Positions 45,836-56,228 of a stretch of 64,000 nt of DNA are shown here, piece after piece. The notes under the pieces were generated by a model that saw nothing but the letters and a program-made list of their open reading frames with translations, was not told the DNA's origin and searched no databases. The DNA comes from Balamuthia mandrillaris. Its lineage: Eukaryota; Discosea; Longamoebia; Balamuthiidae. Location of the stretch: contig JAVKOQ010000002.1 in NCBI GenBank assembly GCA_031835245.1, positions 112,501-176,500 of the forward strand, written 5' to 3'. Numbering within the stretch: the stretch's first letter is position 1; each line of letters begins with the position of its first letter. A program made the translations under genes and the position numbers.

Positions 45836-46450
45836 TTATGGTTTAAAAGGTTTGAAGCTAGGAGTGTAAATCTTTTGAGGTGGAGCACTTTTACATGTTT
45901 CAGTACTCTTACAAGGTAGCAAAACAAGATGTGTATGAATAAGTTCAAACCCATATAAACCAATAATTTGAACAAAATAAGTTCCTTCAGATAATACTTT
46001 GAAATTATGCCAATCTCCTGGTGCTCCAGCATAATGTTCTAAAATTAGGCCATAACAACTGTCTTGTGTCATAACGAGTTTTGAATTGGTTTGATAAATA
46101 CTGAATCTGGAATCCCAACTCCATACACCACACTGTTTAGCTGGCACTTTTACTTTAGCAACCAAACTCATATTTGCAAAAGATGGTAAGTAAGAAGGTT
46201 CTTGTGACAAGTCCCAGTAAAACTCAAATTGTTCATTAGAGGCTAACTCTATTATTTCTGGAGTGTCACAAGTAGGTTGTACACAAGGGATTTCATCAGC
46301 AAGATCTCGACAATTACAATCAAGACAGCACCACTTCAAACTTTCTTCTAGTAATATTTCACCATCACCATTTTCGCCATAATGGCCAAAACAGATTGTT
46401 TGGCTTTGTACACCTGAAACAAGTACTATAAACAAGAATGTCCACAACAT
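45836..46450 (-). CDS. Small secreted Cys-rich protein
   Basis: 204 residues from the ATG at 46450. The frame extends upstream to 46528, but the internal Met gives a textbook signal peptide (MLWTFLFIVLVSGVQS). The mature protein opens with a cluster of Cys (CFGHYGENGDG, WCCLDCNCRD, CVQPTC). A predicted beta-rich domain follows (EFYWDLSQEP, CGVWSWDSRFSIY, HYAGAPGDWHNFKVLSEGTY), ending in a Cys-Lys-rich tail. The beta part is reminiscent of small jelly-roll or PPC-like modules, but I cannot assign a family. AT-rich codons, no intron. Confidence 0.62.
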   Translation of the reverse strand: MLWTFLFIVLVSGVQSQTICFGHYGENGDGEILLEESLKWCCLDCNCRDLADEIPCVQPTCDTPEIIELASNEQFEFYWDLSQEPSYLPSFANMSLVAKVKVPAKQCGVWSWDSRFSIYQTNSKLVMTQDSCYGLILEHYAGAPGDWHNFKVLSEGTYFVQIIGLYGFELIHTHLVLLPCKSTETCKSAPPQKIYTPSFKPFKP

Positions 46451-46571
46451 TGAGATTAATTTTGATTTTTTTTGGTACAGATATACAATTTTAACAATAG
46501 GTAAGGAAATACAAAATACCAAAAACATCCAATAAAGGAAATATAAAAATATTTCCTTTTTCAGTCTTTTT

Positions 46572-46613
46572 CCACTCTCTTATAATATCCATCTCTGTCT
46601 CTCCTTGTATATA
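46572..46613 (+). repeat. MITE-like terminal sequence, left orientation
   Basis: Begins CCACTCTCTTATAATA, about 90% like the left terminal repeat of the MITE at 62843. It lacks the first ten or so terminal bases. Confidence 0.6.
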
Positions 46614-46982
46614 TCCATTAAGCTGTTCTCCAGCCCTTTATACAGCTTTTTTCTTTATAAATATGTATCATTTTGAACCTAATATTTTAGTTTTTTTAAC
46701 TGTTTCTCAGTGAAATAACAATAAGAAGATGAATAATAAATATATCCTACCTTCATGCCAAGCTTCTATATGTCATTTCTCTTGCCTATCTCTTCTTGCT
46801 GAGCCCTGCAAGGCATCTCCAAGGTTCTGTTGAACTCCAAACTTCCCAGTTCAGAACTTTTCCAATGCATTCTACAGCAACTCAGTTTCTGCACCACCCC
46901 AGCTCACTAAGCTATCTTTCTGTTTCTTGGCTTGGTATCAATATGTTTGTAAGAGCTTGTAGTATCCAACACTTCACATCTA

Positions 46983-47660
46983 TCATAAATCTTTCTCCGT
47001 GGTGAGGTTGAGAATGATGCAGAGGAGGCAGTTGGTGTAGAGGACAAAGAGGATAGCAAAGAGGTTAGTGAAGAGGTTGCTGAAGAGGGCCATGAAGAGG
47101 TTTGCAAAGAGGTCGACGAAGAGGTTGGTGAAGAGGTCATCAAAGAGCTTGATGAAAAGAGCTATAAAAGAGGTCAGCAAGGAGGTTAGCAAGGACGGTG
47201 AAGGGGTTGGCAAGGAGGTCGGCAAGAAGGACGGCGAAGAGGTCGGCAAAGAGGTTGGCAAGAAGGACGGCGAAGAGGTCGGCAAAGAGGAGGCTGAGTC
47301 CTGAGAGGTCGGCAAAGAGGTCAGTGAAGAGGACGGCGATGAGGTAGGCAAGAAGACAAGCAAGGACATAAGATGGGTAAGCAAGGACTGAAGAGAGAAC
47401 AAGGAGAGTGTGGAGCTACCTTGAGCTTGGTGTGCAACCAACTTAGCTCGTTTCTTCTTTCTGTAGTAGCGTTGGTTTCGCTCCTGTCGAAGCCGCTTTT
47501 TTCGCAGAGTCTCTGCTTTCTTACGTTCAACTTTTTTTCGAGCATGATACCGCCGTTGAGCCTCAGCAGCCCTCTTCCGTCGAAGTTCCTTCGTCTCGCG
47601 CAGGCGCTTTTCCTCTGCTTTCTTCTGGAAAGTGACGCTCTCGATCGCAGGGAAACCCAA
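46983..47660 (-). other. Unrecognised K/R-rich ORF with minisatellite tail
   Basis: The frame has no ATG at its head; a possible splice acceptor lies near 47675. The first 80 residues are very basic (EAQRRYHARKKVERKKAE, RQERNQRYYRKKKRAK) and could be a DNA-binding helix, similar in character to the N-termini of the DDE-like transposases here. The rest is a repeat-encoded Leu/Ser/Phe-rich stretch, probably not real protein. Possibly an exon of a transposon gene. Confidence 0.3.
47050..47350. repeat. Imperfect minisatellite, about 15-30 base units
   Basis: Units such as AAGAGGTCGGCAAAGAGG and AAGAAGGACGGCGAAGAGG are repeated with variation, all in multiples of three. Confidence 0.8.
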
Positions 47661-48151
47661 AGTTCCCTTGCGCTGATTTTAGCAGAAAAACAGCGTCCAG
47701 AGCAGCTGTAAGGACGACACGATATTCCACGTCAGCGCCACGTCATTAAAACAACAAAGAGAAGAATGAGGAAGAGAACATGAAGAAGAGAAGCGAATAG
47801 AGACAATACTTCATGTTGTTCTTTTTAGCAACTCCACTGTTTTGTTGATGTTTTTTTGTCATACAATGTGTTGCAAACCTCAAAACAGAGACATTGCAAC
47901 AAGAACATAAATGGTACTAAGGTCCTTCTTCTTTTGTGATTTCGATTTTGCAGACGCCAAAATGTCTCGTTGTTTTTGGTACAGCGCTTCTGTTCGAAGA
48001 CCTGGATAGCGCTCCAGAGTACCGTTTTTCAAACAGCGTTTGGCCATTGAAGAACCTCGAAGTCCTCTGACCGTACAAGAGAATACTTTCTGCACCTGTC
48101 ACCACCATGCGCCAAAAGAAGAACCATGAATAACGGCTTTCAACGTGAACC

Positions 48152-49640
48152 TTGCCATCAGCAAAGCAGAGAAAGAAAAAGATGAAGGCACGAGCTGTGA
48201 AAGATCGGCGCATAGTGAAAGGTGAACTGGACAGCTGTGCATTGCTGCACAACAAACAGGATGAAAAATTTCTCAATCCAAACTTTCATAACACCTCTTG
48301 GGGTAAGTACCTGTTTCCTATCTCTTCTCTACTCTCATGCGGATACTTTCTTCTCCACCGTTACTCTCCTCTGTCTTGTCTACGCTCGTCTCCTCTCTCT
48401 CGTACAGGATGAAAAAGGTATGTCTGACAGTTAGTGTTGTTGAAGATTTGGGTTGTGACGTATATGATGGTTGTAGAACACCATTATAAACGCCAACTTA
48501 TTGGTCGGCTCAATCTAACTACACAAAGGAGAATAACTGATACTCTCTCTGCCTCAATGGAGGTGAAGATATCCTATATTCGTAGTCAGTTTAAGATATG
48601 GGTAAGCTTAACTTTCTTTTTCTTTCTCTTCTGTTTCCTCTCCTCTCCTCTGCTCTCCTCCGCTCTCCTCTGCTCTCCTCCGCTCTCCTCTACTCTCCTC
48701 CGCTCTCCTCCACTCTCCTCCGCTCTCCTCCGCTCTCCTCTGCTCTGCTCTCCTCTCCTCCGCTCTCCTCTCTTTCTCTCTCTTTCTCTTGCTTTTTTTG
48801 TTATCTCTTCTCATTCTTTTTTCAAAAGGCCCGTTTGGAAACTTTGAAGGGACTGTCAACGAAGAAAATTTCACACTGTTACGATAACACTTTCCAACAA
48901 AAGCGAAGATCACAAATACGCAAGCCTGTATTCAGGTTGTTGTTTTTTGAAAGACTATTTATTTTTTTAGTGTTTGTTTAACATTTTTCTTTTAGGTGAC
49001 GCTGGTTTTGTTAGCTCGGACCAGTAACACAAGAATGTTCACTTTTTGCTGAATCCGAAACACCACAAGGGCTGGTGGCTACGAAAGCTATACAATCTAC
49101 ATAATGCCTCTTTCAAAACTTCGAATTTACTACAATGCCTACAAGATCTTTCTCAATGCACACAAGTAAAGAAGAAGGAGAAAGAGAAAAGAGAGTGGGG
49201 CCAGTTTGTTTCCATTCATATAGCGTGGCAAGATGTCAAGGATGTATCATGAAGCTCTATGGTCATGTGCTTGTCAGCCACAGCTGATTTTTATGAACAA
49301 ATGGACTTCAAATGCTTCAATAGAGCAAGGAGAGTTCTTTTTTGCTCAAGCGAAAAAGACTCTCAAAAATATGACAGGCAAAGACTTGACAAAGGTTAAC
49401 CTCTGGCCCAGGTCCTCATTCGTCTTGGATTTGCAGCACATAAAAGACTTCAAAGAGGTCCACAAACACTTTCTTCATGCAATAGAAGGATTAGAGATGC
49501 TTTTCAAGGTACTGTTCATTTTTATTTTCTGCTTTCTATTCTCTTTTCTTCTCTGTTCCTTCGTTTCAATGACCTCTAATTTTTTTTTCTAAGCACACAA
49601 ATTTAAAGAATTGATAATCTCGCCCTCCATGTTCAAGCCT
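48152..49640 (+). other. Unrecognised broken multi-exon coding region
   Basis: Successive open pieces with plausible splice sites: MKARAVKDRRIVKGELDSCA; KISHCYDNTFQQKRRSQI; NPKHHKGWWLRKLYNLHNA; WGQFVSIHIAWQDVKDVS; NLWPRSSFVLDLQHIKDFKE. The mix of Trp, His and Lys looks like real former coding sequence, not a shadow frame. Frame changes and a CTCCTCTGCTCTC repeat (48640-48790, probably intronic) prevent a full model. I recognise no family; position among transposon debris suggests an unknown transposon protein. Confidence 0.3.
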
Positions 49641-49857
49641 GATGAAACTGATGCCTTTCTTGAGAACCTAAAGCACTGGGGCTATCAAGAGAACATCCGA
49701 AAAAATATATACCAGGCTCCGTTTCGGATGTTCTTCGCGTTTTGTCCTCTTAAGAATTTTCGTAGACTCAAGTCGGAAATTTGCTTTCTCATTCTGTTTA
49801 GCCTAACAAATATGAGCAGGGAGACAAAGAAACAACCAAGAAACAAGAATGAGAAAC

Positions 49858-50205
49858 AAGGAACAAGAACAAGAACAAGAACAAGAACAAGAACAAGAAC
49901 AAGAACAAGAACAAGAACAAAAACAAGAACAAGAACAACAATGAGAACGAAAATGAGAACAAGAACAAGAATGAGAACAACACCAAAAATGATAACAAAA
50001 TTGAGAACAAGAACGAGAACATGAAAGAGACGGAGAACGCGAATGAGAACGAGAACACAAACGCAAACAAGAACAGAGAACACAAACACAAACGCAAACG
50101 AGAACAAGAACATGAACGCGAACGCAAACGAAAATGAGAACGAGATAGAGAACAAGAACAAGAACGAGAACGAAAATGAGAACAAGAATAAGAATGAGAA
50201 CACTT
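49858..50205. repeat. GAACAA hexanucleotide repeat, second locus
   Basis: A pure GAACAA array (about 49858-49935) decays to the right into GAGAACGAAAATGAG-like variants up to about 50205. Same unit as the GATB intron array. Confidence 0.85.
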
Positions 50206-50267
50206 GTTGTTGAAACAACATCGAAAGAAGATCACACGAACAAGCTTCAACGGCAAACAAACTCGAT

Positions 50268-51102
50268 ATGGAATACTTTTCCATAGCCTTCGACCAATAC
50301 CTAACACGAAAAGGCATCATCCATCAACGAACAGCTCCCTACTCACCTCATCAAAACGACGTCGCTGAACGCAAGAATAACTCTTCTCGAGAAAGCACGT
50401 TGCCTTCTTCTTTAGAGGAAACTCGGCAATACAGAGTCCGAAGTTCCTCCAGAGACTTGCCGTTGAGAACAGCAATGCCGATTCGGTTGCAGATGTAGTT
50501 CGCCGTGCGTAGAACTTCGCCCCAGAGTGAATTGCCGGCAACTTCACGCCTTCGGATGAAGCATACGCTCTCATTCCTTCGGACCTGAGGGTAACGCGAA
50601 CGCTCATCGTCTGTACAGACCCAAAACCAACAGAGCCGAGATGTTTCCTTCACCGATTCACCGCTCGCGCTCTCAACCAACGAAATGCAAAGCGATACTC
50701 AAAAAGTGCACAAAACTCAAAACGAAGCTTCACAAACAGGGGGAGCAACAACAACAACTTCCTCATCATCATCGCAAGCCAGTAACGCTTCTACGGAATC
50801 GTCTCCAGATCAACAACCTGATGACGATCAATCCATGCCTCCTCCTCTCGTTAACGATGAATCATACGCCTCTACCCTTCTTTGACGTCGAAGTACCAGG
50901 CGGAACTTCATCACCTTCGGAATCGACTTCATCTCAAGCAAAATCTTACGAACAATCTTCATCATCGTCTGATCCTTCATCTACGTCATCATCTTCGGAT
51001 AAAGGAAAAGAACTTTCGGATTCCAACTCCTCGCTACGACGCTCTACTCGATCACGTACTCCATCAACTCCATATCGATATCGTCCAAGCATCTGTTGCT
51101 GA
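50268..51102. mobile_element. Copia-type fragment with internal inversion
   Basis: On the plus strand 50268-50380 reads KGIIHQRTAPYSPHQNDVAE, the copia integrase GIxHQxTxPYTPxQNGxAER block. The block that should follow (SLWGEVLRTANYICNRIG and GKSLEELR) is on the minus strand at about 50440-50550. Downstream on the plus strand a Ser-rich linker ending LRRSTRSRTPSTPYRYRP (51040-51100) resembles the integrase-to-reverse-transcriptase linker of copia elements. So at least one segment is inverted. No reverse transcriptase remains. Confidence 0.62.
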
Positions 51103-51207
51103 GATACTACCTACGAAAAGCTCAGCGTTCATCAAATGGACTTATGTTGTCTCGAAATGCATCCTTTGACTAGGAGAGAAGTGTTGCTTGCGCCGATGAG
51201 CATTTCA

Positions 51208-52276
51208 TTATTTAGGTTCCACTACTGGAGGTTTTTTTGCTAAAAGCTCCCAGCCCTACTTTCAATGTGCCAATGCTGCACATCAAAAGCATCAAGGAAA
51301 GTGTCCTCGCTATTCACTCTTTTACTCCTCTCCTACACCCCAAAAATTGCCACCCTCCTTGATGGCACAGGCAAAGTCAACCTTGCTTATCGTCTTCCAG
51401 TGATACCTTCAATCTGGGGTCTTGCCCCTGCCCCTCCCCCTTCGTCAAATGATAGACCAGAACGCACCTCAAACTGGCCTCTTAACCCTGCAACTGATTG
51501 GATCTGGGACCATGACACAAACAATGCTCGAGAATGTATCTTCTTTGAATTTAAGTTCCATGAAAACCCTGCTGACAACACCTTTTTGATTGATGCTGGT
51601 TGTGGACATGTACACACATTCGATAACCCTCTCATCATGCTTGGAGTAGATAGTCCATACTGGATGTTTGGTGCCAGAATCAAAATTGCTGGTTCTGGAA
51701 TTACAACCACCAATTATATTACTCATGCTGAACATACCATTGCTTCCGATGTCTTCAACGTGCTGATTGACACCGGTTTGTCCTCTCACATGTACAGCGA
51801 GCAAGGTACTGTTCTATTGTGTGTTGCTTGTTTGTGTGAATGCAATTGCTAACCACAGTTGTTTAGACGTGTGGGCTGACTCGTTTGGAGCAGCAGTTCC
51901 TCTGTCCACTTCCCAGTTTACTATGACCCTCGAACCTGCTGAAATTCACAAGGACTCAGCGTTTACTTCGTTCTCTATCACAGTTCAACAAAGTGATATT
52001 TTCATTCTGACGGACCAACAGTCATGGTACAAAGACAGCCACATTGTATTTGGCTGGGGATTGCTTAAGGTATGTCTCTTGATTTTATTGCATTGAGAGC
52101 ATTTCCTCAGTAAACGCATGTTCTGTTACAGGACTCATTCTACAGATTGTCTTTTGCTCACCCCAGTGCCACTCTTGTTGACCTTTCTGGGCAAGATATT
52201 GGACATGTGACTGATGGCAGGCTAAGGATCATCTACCAAACAACTGTTCCTCCTTCAAACATTTAAATTGTAATGG
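51208..52276 (+). pseudogene. Inverted, 5'-truncated copy of the DTG-motif secreted-protein gene
   Basis: Nearly identical to the reverse complement of 36540-37610. It keeps the 3' half of exon 1 (to 51805), exon 2 (51867-52069), exon 3 (52132-52266) and both introns, so it arose by DNA duplication and not from mRNA. The 5' half, with signal peptide and first DTG, is missing. Near 51330 a 5-base duplication (CTCCT) shifts the frame. The second DTG motif is still encoded. Unlikely to make protein. Confidence 0.9.
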
Positions 52277-52590
52277 CAACAATGTTAAATGAGTAGAAGT
52301 GTGCAGGGGAAGGGAAACAATGAGTGGAAGGAAAGATATGTATTGGCTATCAGAAAGAGAGAAAGAAAGGGAAAATTGTGATAAGGTAGGTGAGGGAACA
52401 ACCCAACGGATACCAACTCGTGTGCAGGGAAAAGACGTTTAATAGAATGGAAGAAAGAAATATATATGACACCTTTCCAATGGGTACAATGAAAAATGAT
52501 CCAAAAAATTTGGCTCACAATCCACCCAAAATTAACTACCAATTTTTGGACGATTTTCCCTATCTCAAACCCCCCCATTGGGAAATTGTC

Positions 52591-52640
52591 ATATACAAGG
52601 AGAGATAGGGATAGGTATTATGGGAGAGTGGTATAACAGC
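52591..52640 (-). repeat. MITE-like terminal sequence, right orientation
   Basis: ATATACAAGGAGAGATAGGG through GTGGTATAACAGC matches the right terminal repeat of the MITE ending at 63550. With the left-type end at 46572 it brackets about 6.07 kb. Confidence 0.6.
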
Positions 52641-52702
52641 ATCAAGGTGAGCGAGGGAGGGTTTCTTTCCGGACCAAGCCTCTTCCCGGCGTGATGTTGC
52701 CA

Positions 52703-53432
52703 TCAAGCTCTGAGGTGCCCACACGGTTCCTTATGTAGTTTGCCATTCGAACTTTCTTCTGCCCAGAATTGGTCGCCCAGTTTAGCTTGCTGAATCATGC
52801 AACGTGCTGCTTCCATGAGGACACTGTTCTTGCGCTCGGCGACGCCTTTTTGAAGAGGAGCATTCGCTGCTGTCCTTTGCTGTTTGATACCGAGTGCGTT
52901 GAGACGTTCCTTGAACTCTTTGCTGCAGATATTCTCCTTGGCATGGAGGGACATCCGATAGAGTTTTGCTTCTGCAACCGCTGCAGAATTTAACGCCGTT
53001 AAACGAGGAGAGGAAACTGACGGAGAGAATTTGAGGCTGATATGACCGAGACGTCGATGCCAGAGTTCGAGGGGCGTGAGCTGCAGATATGCAGGAGTGT
53101 TGGTGGGATGCCGCGAAGTAGAGGAGAGAGGCTCTTTGGAGGAGCTGAGAGCTTGCAAAGTAAGCGTAGGCGTGACGGTCTTTGATGACGTGATAAGTAC
53201 GGACCAAGTAGGTACCGAGTCCACTGGTTGCTTGCTTTTGACTTGGTCGTTTCGCTTCTCCTTTTTGCCAGATGGATAGCAGAACTTCTTCCAGCCTCTT
53301 CTGCTTGGGTGGTTCTGCTGTTCTTCCAGTATGACGCCCTTTTTCCTTCGGCGAGAGTGCTCCAACATCGCGGTGTTCAGGGCCTCGTCCACTGAAGATG
53401 AGAAGAGAGTTGCTAGAGCTTTGAGTCGTCAT
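52703..53432 (-). mobile_element. Copia-type gag/integrase deletion derivative
   Basis: Minus strand. Gag-like DEALNTAMLEHSRRRKKG is followed by a linker and the GAG-pre-integrase block LELWHRRLGHISLKF. The frame then jumps (YRMSLHAKENICSKEFKERL) directly to GIKQQRTAANAPLQKGVAER and AARCMIQQAKLGDQFWAE. The integrase catalytic segment with both first Asp residues is therefore missing. No LTRs identified. Confidence 0.7.
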
Positions 53433-53440
53433 TTTGTGTG

Positions 53441-54039
53441 AGAGTTACAGGCCCATAACCTGTTAGAAGAGTAGACGAAAGAAACAAGCAGAGGAGGGGT
53501 GGAAGGACATCGTTGCTAATGAGGGCAAGTGGATTACCAAAGACCTCCAAACACCAACATATGATAAGTGAAAGTAAAAAAGAATCAAAGCATATAGCTG
53601 GGTATTAAGGCTATCACGGACAGAAAAAGAAAAAGGGGAAAGCATCAAGCATGATGACATCATGTAAATCAGGGAATTAGAGTAGTGCCAAAACAGCTAG
53701 CTGTTTTCTTTGCTGGGGTTTTGCTTTTGCACTTTTAGTTGAAGCTCTAAACTTCACAATAAAGAACTTATTGACATTTTGGAAATTCTACAGAAATTCC
53801 ACATCAAAGAAAAAATGAAGACAGGAACAATGTCCTTTATCAGTTCTAATCATATTATAGCCAAGTAATTTGGTACCAATTTTTTGAGCCTTGAGACAAG
53901 AAAATTTATTAAAGACAAATGTCAAGGCTGGTGGGAGATTTTGAAGCTAATCCCATTATTATTATGGAGATGAAGGAATCTTTCATACACAGAAGAAACT
54001 TTATTTTTGAGGACCACGAAGGGTTGACTCTCCTAATGG
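53441..54039. other. No gene recognised
   Basis: AT-rich stretch between the copia derivative and the Harbinger relic. No coding signal seen. Confidence 0.45.
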
Positions 54040-55044
54040 TTCAAAAAGGAGAGCAAGGTTACAAAGCTTACACATAACATGAAAACATTTAGCGTGAAGT
54101 CCACACTCCAACGCCAAGGAAGGTGGGTAACATTGAACTGCTTGATTCTTTTCAGGACTCGCTCAATGGTAGAGCGAACAGCATGGATGTTGTAGTTGAA
54201 CTCAAGGTCTTCATCACTTTGCTCAGCCTTTTTCCCAGGTCGAGGAACTAGCCATGAAACTCTGTCTTGCTAATAGCCTTTGTCTCCCATTCCACATTCA
54301 AAGTCACACATAAGAGGCTTGATTCAGCAGTTGCTATGGCAATGTCTGATGCTGCTCCTGGCCAGGGTTGAGACACATGGATGATTCGTGGAATTCCCAA
54401 AGAGCAAGCCATTTGGTATTCGACGAATGCCCCCTTTCCTCCCGCTTGGTGGCATTCCCAATTACACATATAGGGTGTCTCCACAGGTACTGTTGTTGTG
54501 TCTGACACAAAAAAAGGAACCGGATAAAACCAGTTAAAGGAGATGAGGGATTTCTTCATTTCAATGCTTGTTTTATTTACATACTGCTTTGCTTAATAGT
54601 GCTCTCTTTACACTATGACTTCGCTTTCTTCTTCCTTTCGCCATGGGAGCGTCACAATAACCCATTTGGTTTCTCTTCTGCAGGTAGCATGATGGTTTCA
54701 CGGCGCACAAAGTCAATAGGGGCAGGAGGTACAAAGGAAAGAACAACCTCGCCTTCACGGCATTAAAATTCAGTAGCTGGAACTCTTGTCTGTTGCAACA
54801 TTTCTAATGAAGGAGGCTCTGCTTTGGTTAGTTGGAGTCGTTCTTGGGCATTTTCAACCTCTTGAGCAATCTTCAAAGAGCAGAGAATTTCAGGGATATG
54901 TCGAGCTGCCACCACAAAGGCAGACAAAAACTGTTGAGTGTAGAACAGCCCAAGTTGTTCAGTATAGGCCAACTTCTGTTCCATTTGCTTTACAAAGCTG
55001 TTTCTCAACCCAGACTCTGGAAATGGCTCACCATATTGAGCCAT
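54040..55044 (-). mobile_element. Harbinger/PIF-like transposase relic
   Basis: Minus strand, DDE_Tnp_4-like pieces in family order. First FFVSDTTTVPVETP (first Asp); then HVSQPWPGAASDIAIA (the PGSxxD block with second Asp). After a frame change come ECGMGDKGY, a stop codon, SWLVPRPGKKAE, and FNYNIHAVRSTIERVLKRIK (last acidic residue and following helix). A coiled, Gln/Glu-rich piece further upstream (54763-55044) may be its N-terminal part. Clearly inactive. Confidence 0.72.
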
Positions 55045-56228
55045 TTGTACTTTGTCTTCATTTTCTTCTTTTTCTCTTCCTTCTGGTTCTTCTTACTTTC
55101 ATCTACATAAATAGATGTAGCTACATTGTTCACTGTTTTTAATTTTTGTTTTTGTTTGTGTTTTGTATTTGTGTTTTGTGTTTTGTTTTTGTTTTGTTTT
55201 TAGGAATGTTGAAAATGTTTTGTAGGCAGGACAGTTATCAAACCATTTTTCTTTAAATAGGCTTCATGGTCAGAAACCTTTTTTCCATTGACTTGCTTCG
55301 GCGTGTAGTGGTATTGTTGATGAAGTCGACCAAACCACTGCAATAATGGGAAAGGGACAGTTGTGTTGAGAAATTGAGAATTACCAACTCTATTCTGCTA
55401 ATTCCTCATGTTAGGTCTCTTCCTGGACCCTCACCTTCCTCATATTTCTCCTTTCTTTCCCATTTCTCTTTTCCCTTTCTCTCAGTGTACTCTAAAGCAA
55501 TGACAGAGATCCCTTCCTGTTGTTTTTCTTTCTTCTGAAATACACTCCTTTTTGATCATGTGTCCCTTTCTTTTGTTAAGTTAAACTTAACCAACATTCA
55601 CACAGCTAATAGCAAAAGCAGTACTATAATAAGGCCAGTAGGAAAACAGCTTGATTGATACCAACTTGATGGATAAGATGGGAGAATAGAGTTGGCATTG
55701 ACATTGGTGACTTTCTTTTTTTCCTTTTTTTGACTTGCTTTTTGCCTGGACCACTGTTTTTAGGTTACTCTTTCCTGCTTTTACTGGTTTTTTCTCTATA
55801 TGTAAAGTTGCTTAGTGTTGAGAATTACTCTCAACATATTAGTTCCGTTGCTCCTTTTCCTTCTGTCGATATCTGTGACATGGACCAATCGCCTGCTGCT
55901 ACATCGCTAGGCTTCTTCCTTTTATTCCGTTGCTTCCTTCTCTCTTTCTTTTAGTTAGTTTTGTTTCAACCACACCTTTCCCTCTTGACACCCTTTGTTC
56001 CCTTGTTCCCTCTTTGAATAATACGTTTTGGCCCCATCCGTTCATGTTATTAAAGTAAACGGAGGCTCAGATAAAAGAGCACCTTTCCTACCAGCTCACA
56101 AAAAAAAAATATGCCATGCCAAGAAGTAAAACACACGATCAGCAGGCAGGTGTCTGCAGAAGAAGGAGGAACGATGCAAATACGATATTTTTTTCCCAAC
56201 ACGTCACCCTCTTAGTATTCATGACGAC
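55045..56228. other. No gene recognised
   Basis: T-rich with a GTTTT(T/G) run near 55140-55205, the left flank of the intact Harbinger gene. A short dispersed motif, GATACCAACTTGATGG, is present at about 55658. Confidence 0.45.

Noticed and set aside
47068..47304. Plus-strand K/E/G-rich ORF
   Set aside because: Encoded by the minisatellite, with no homology or conserved structure.
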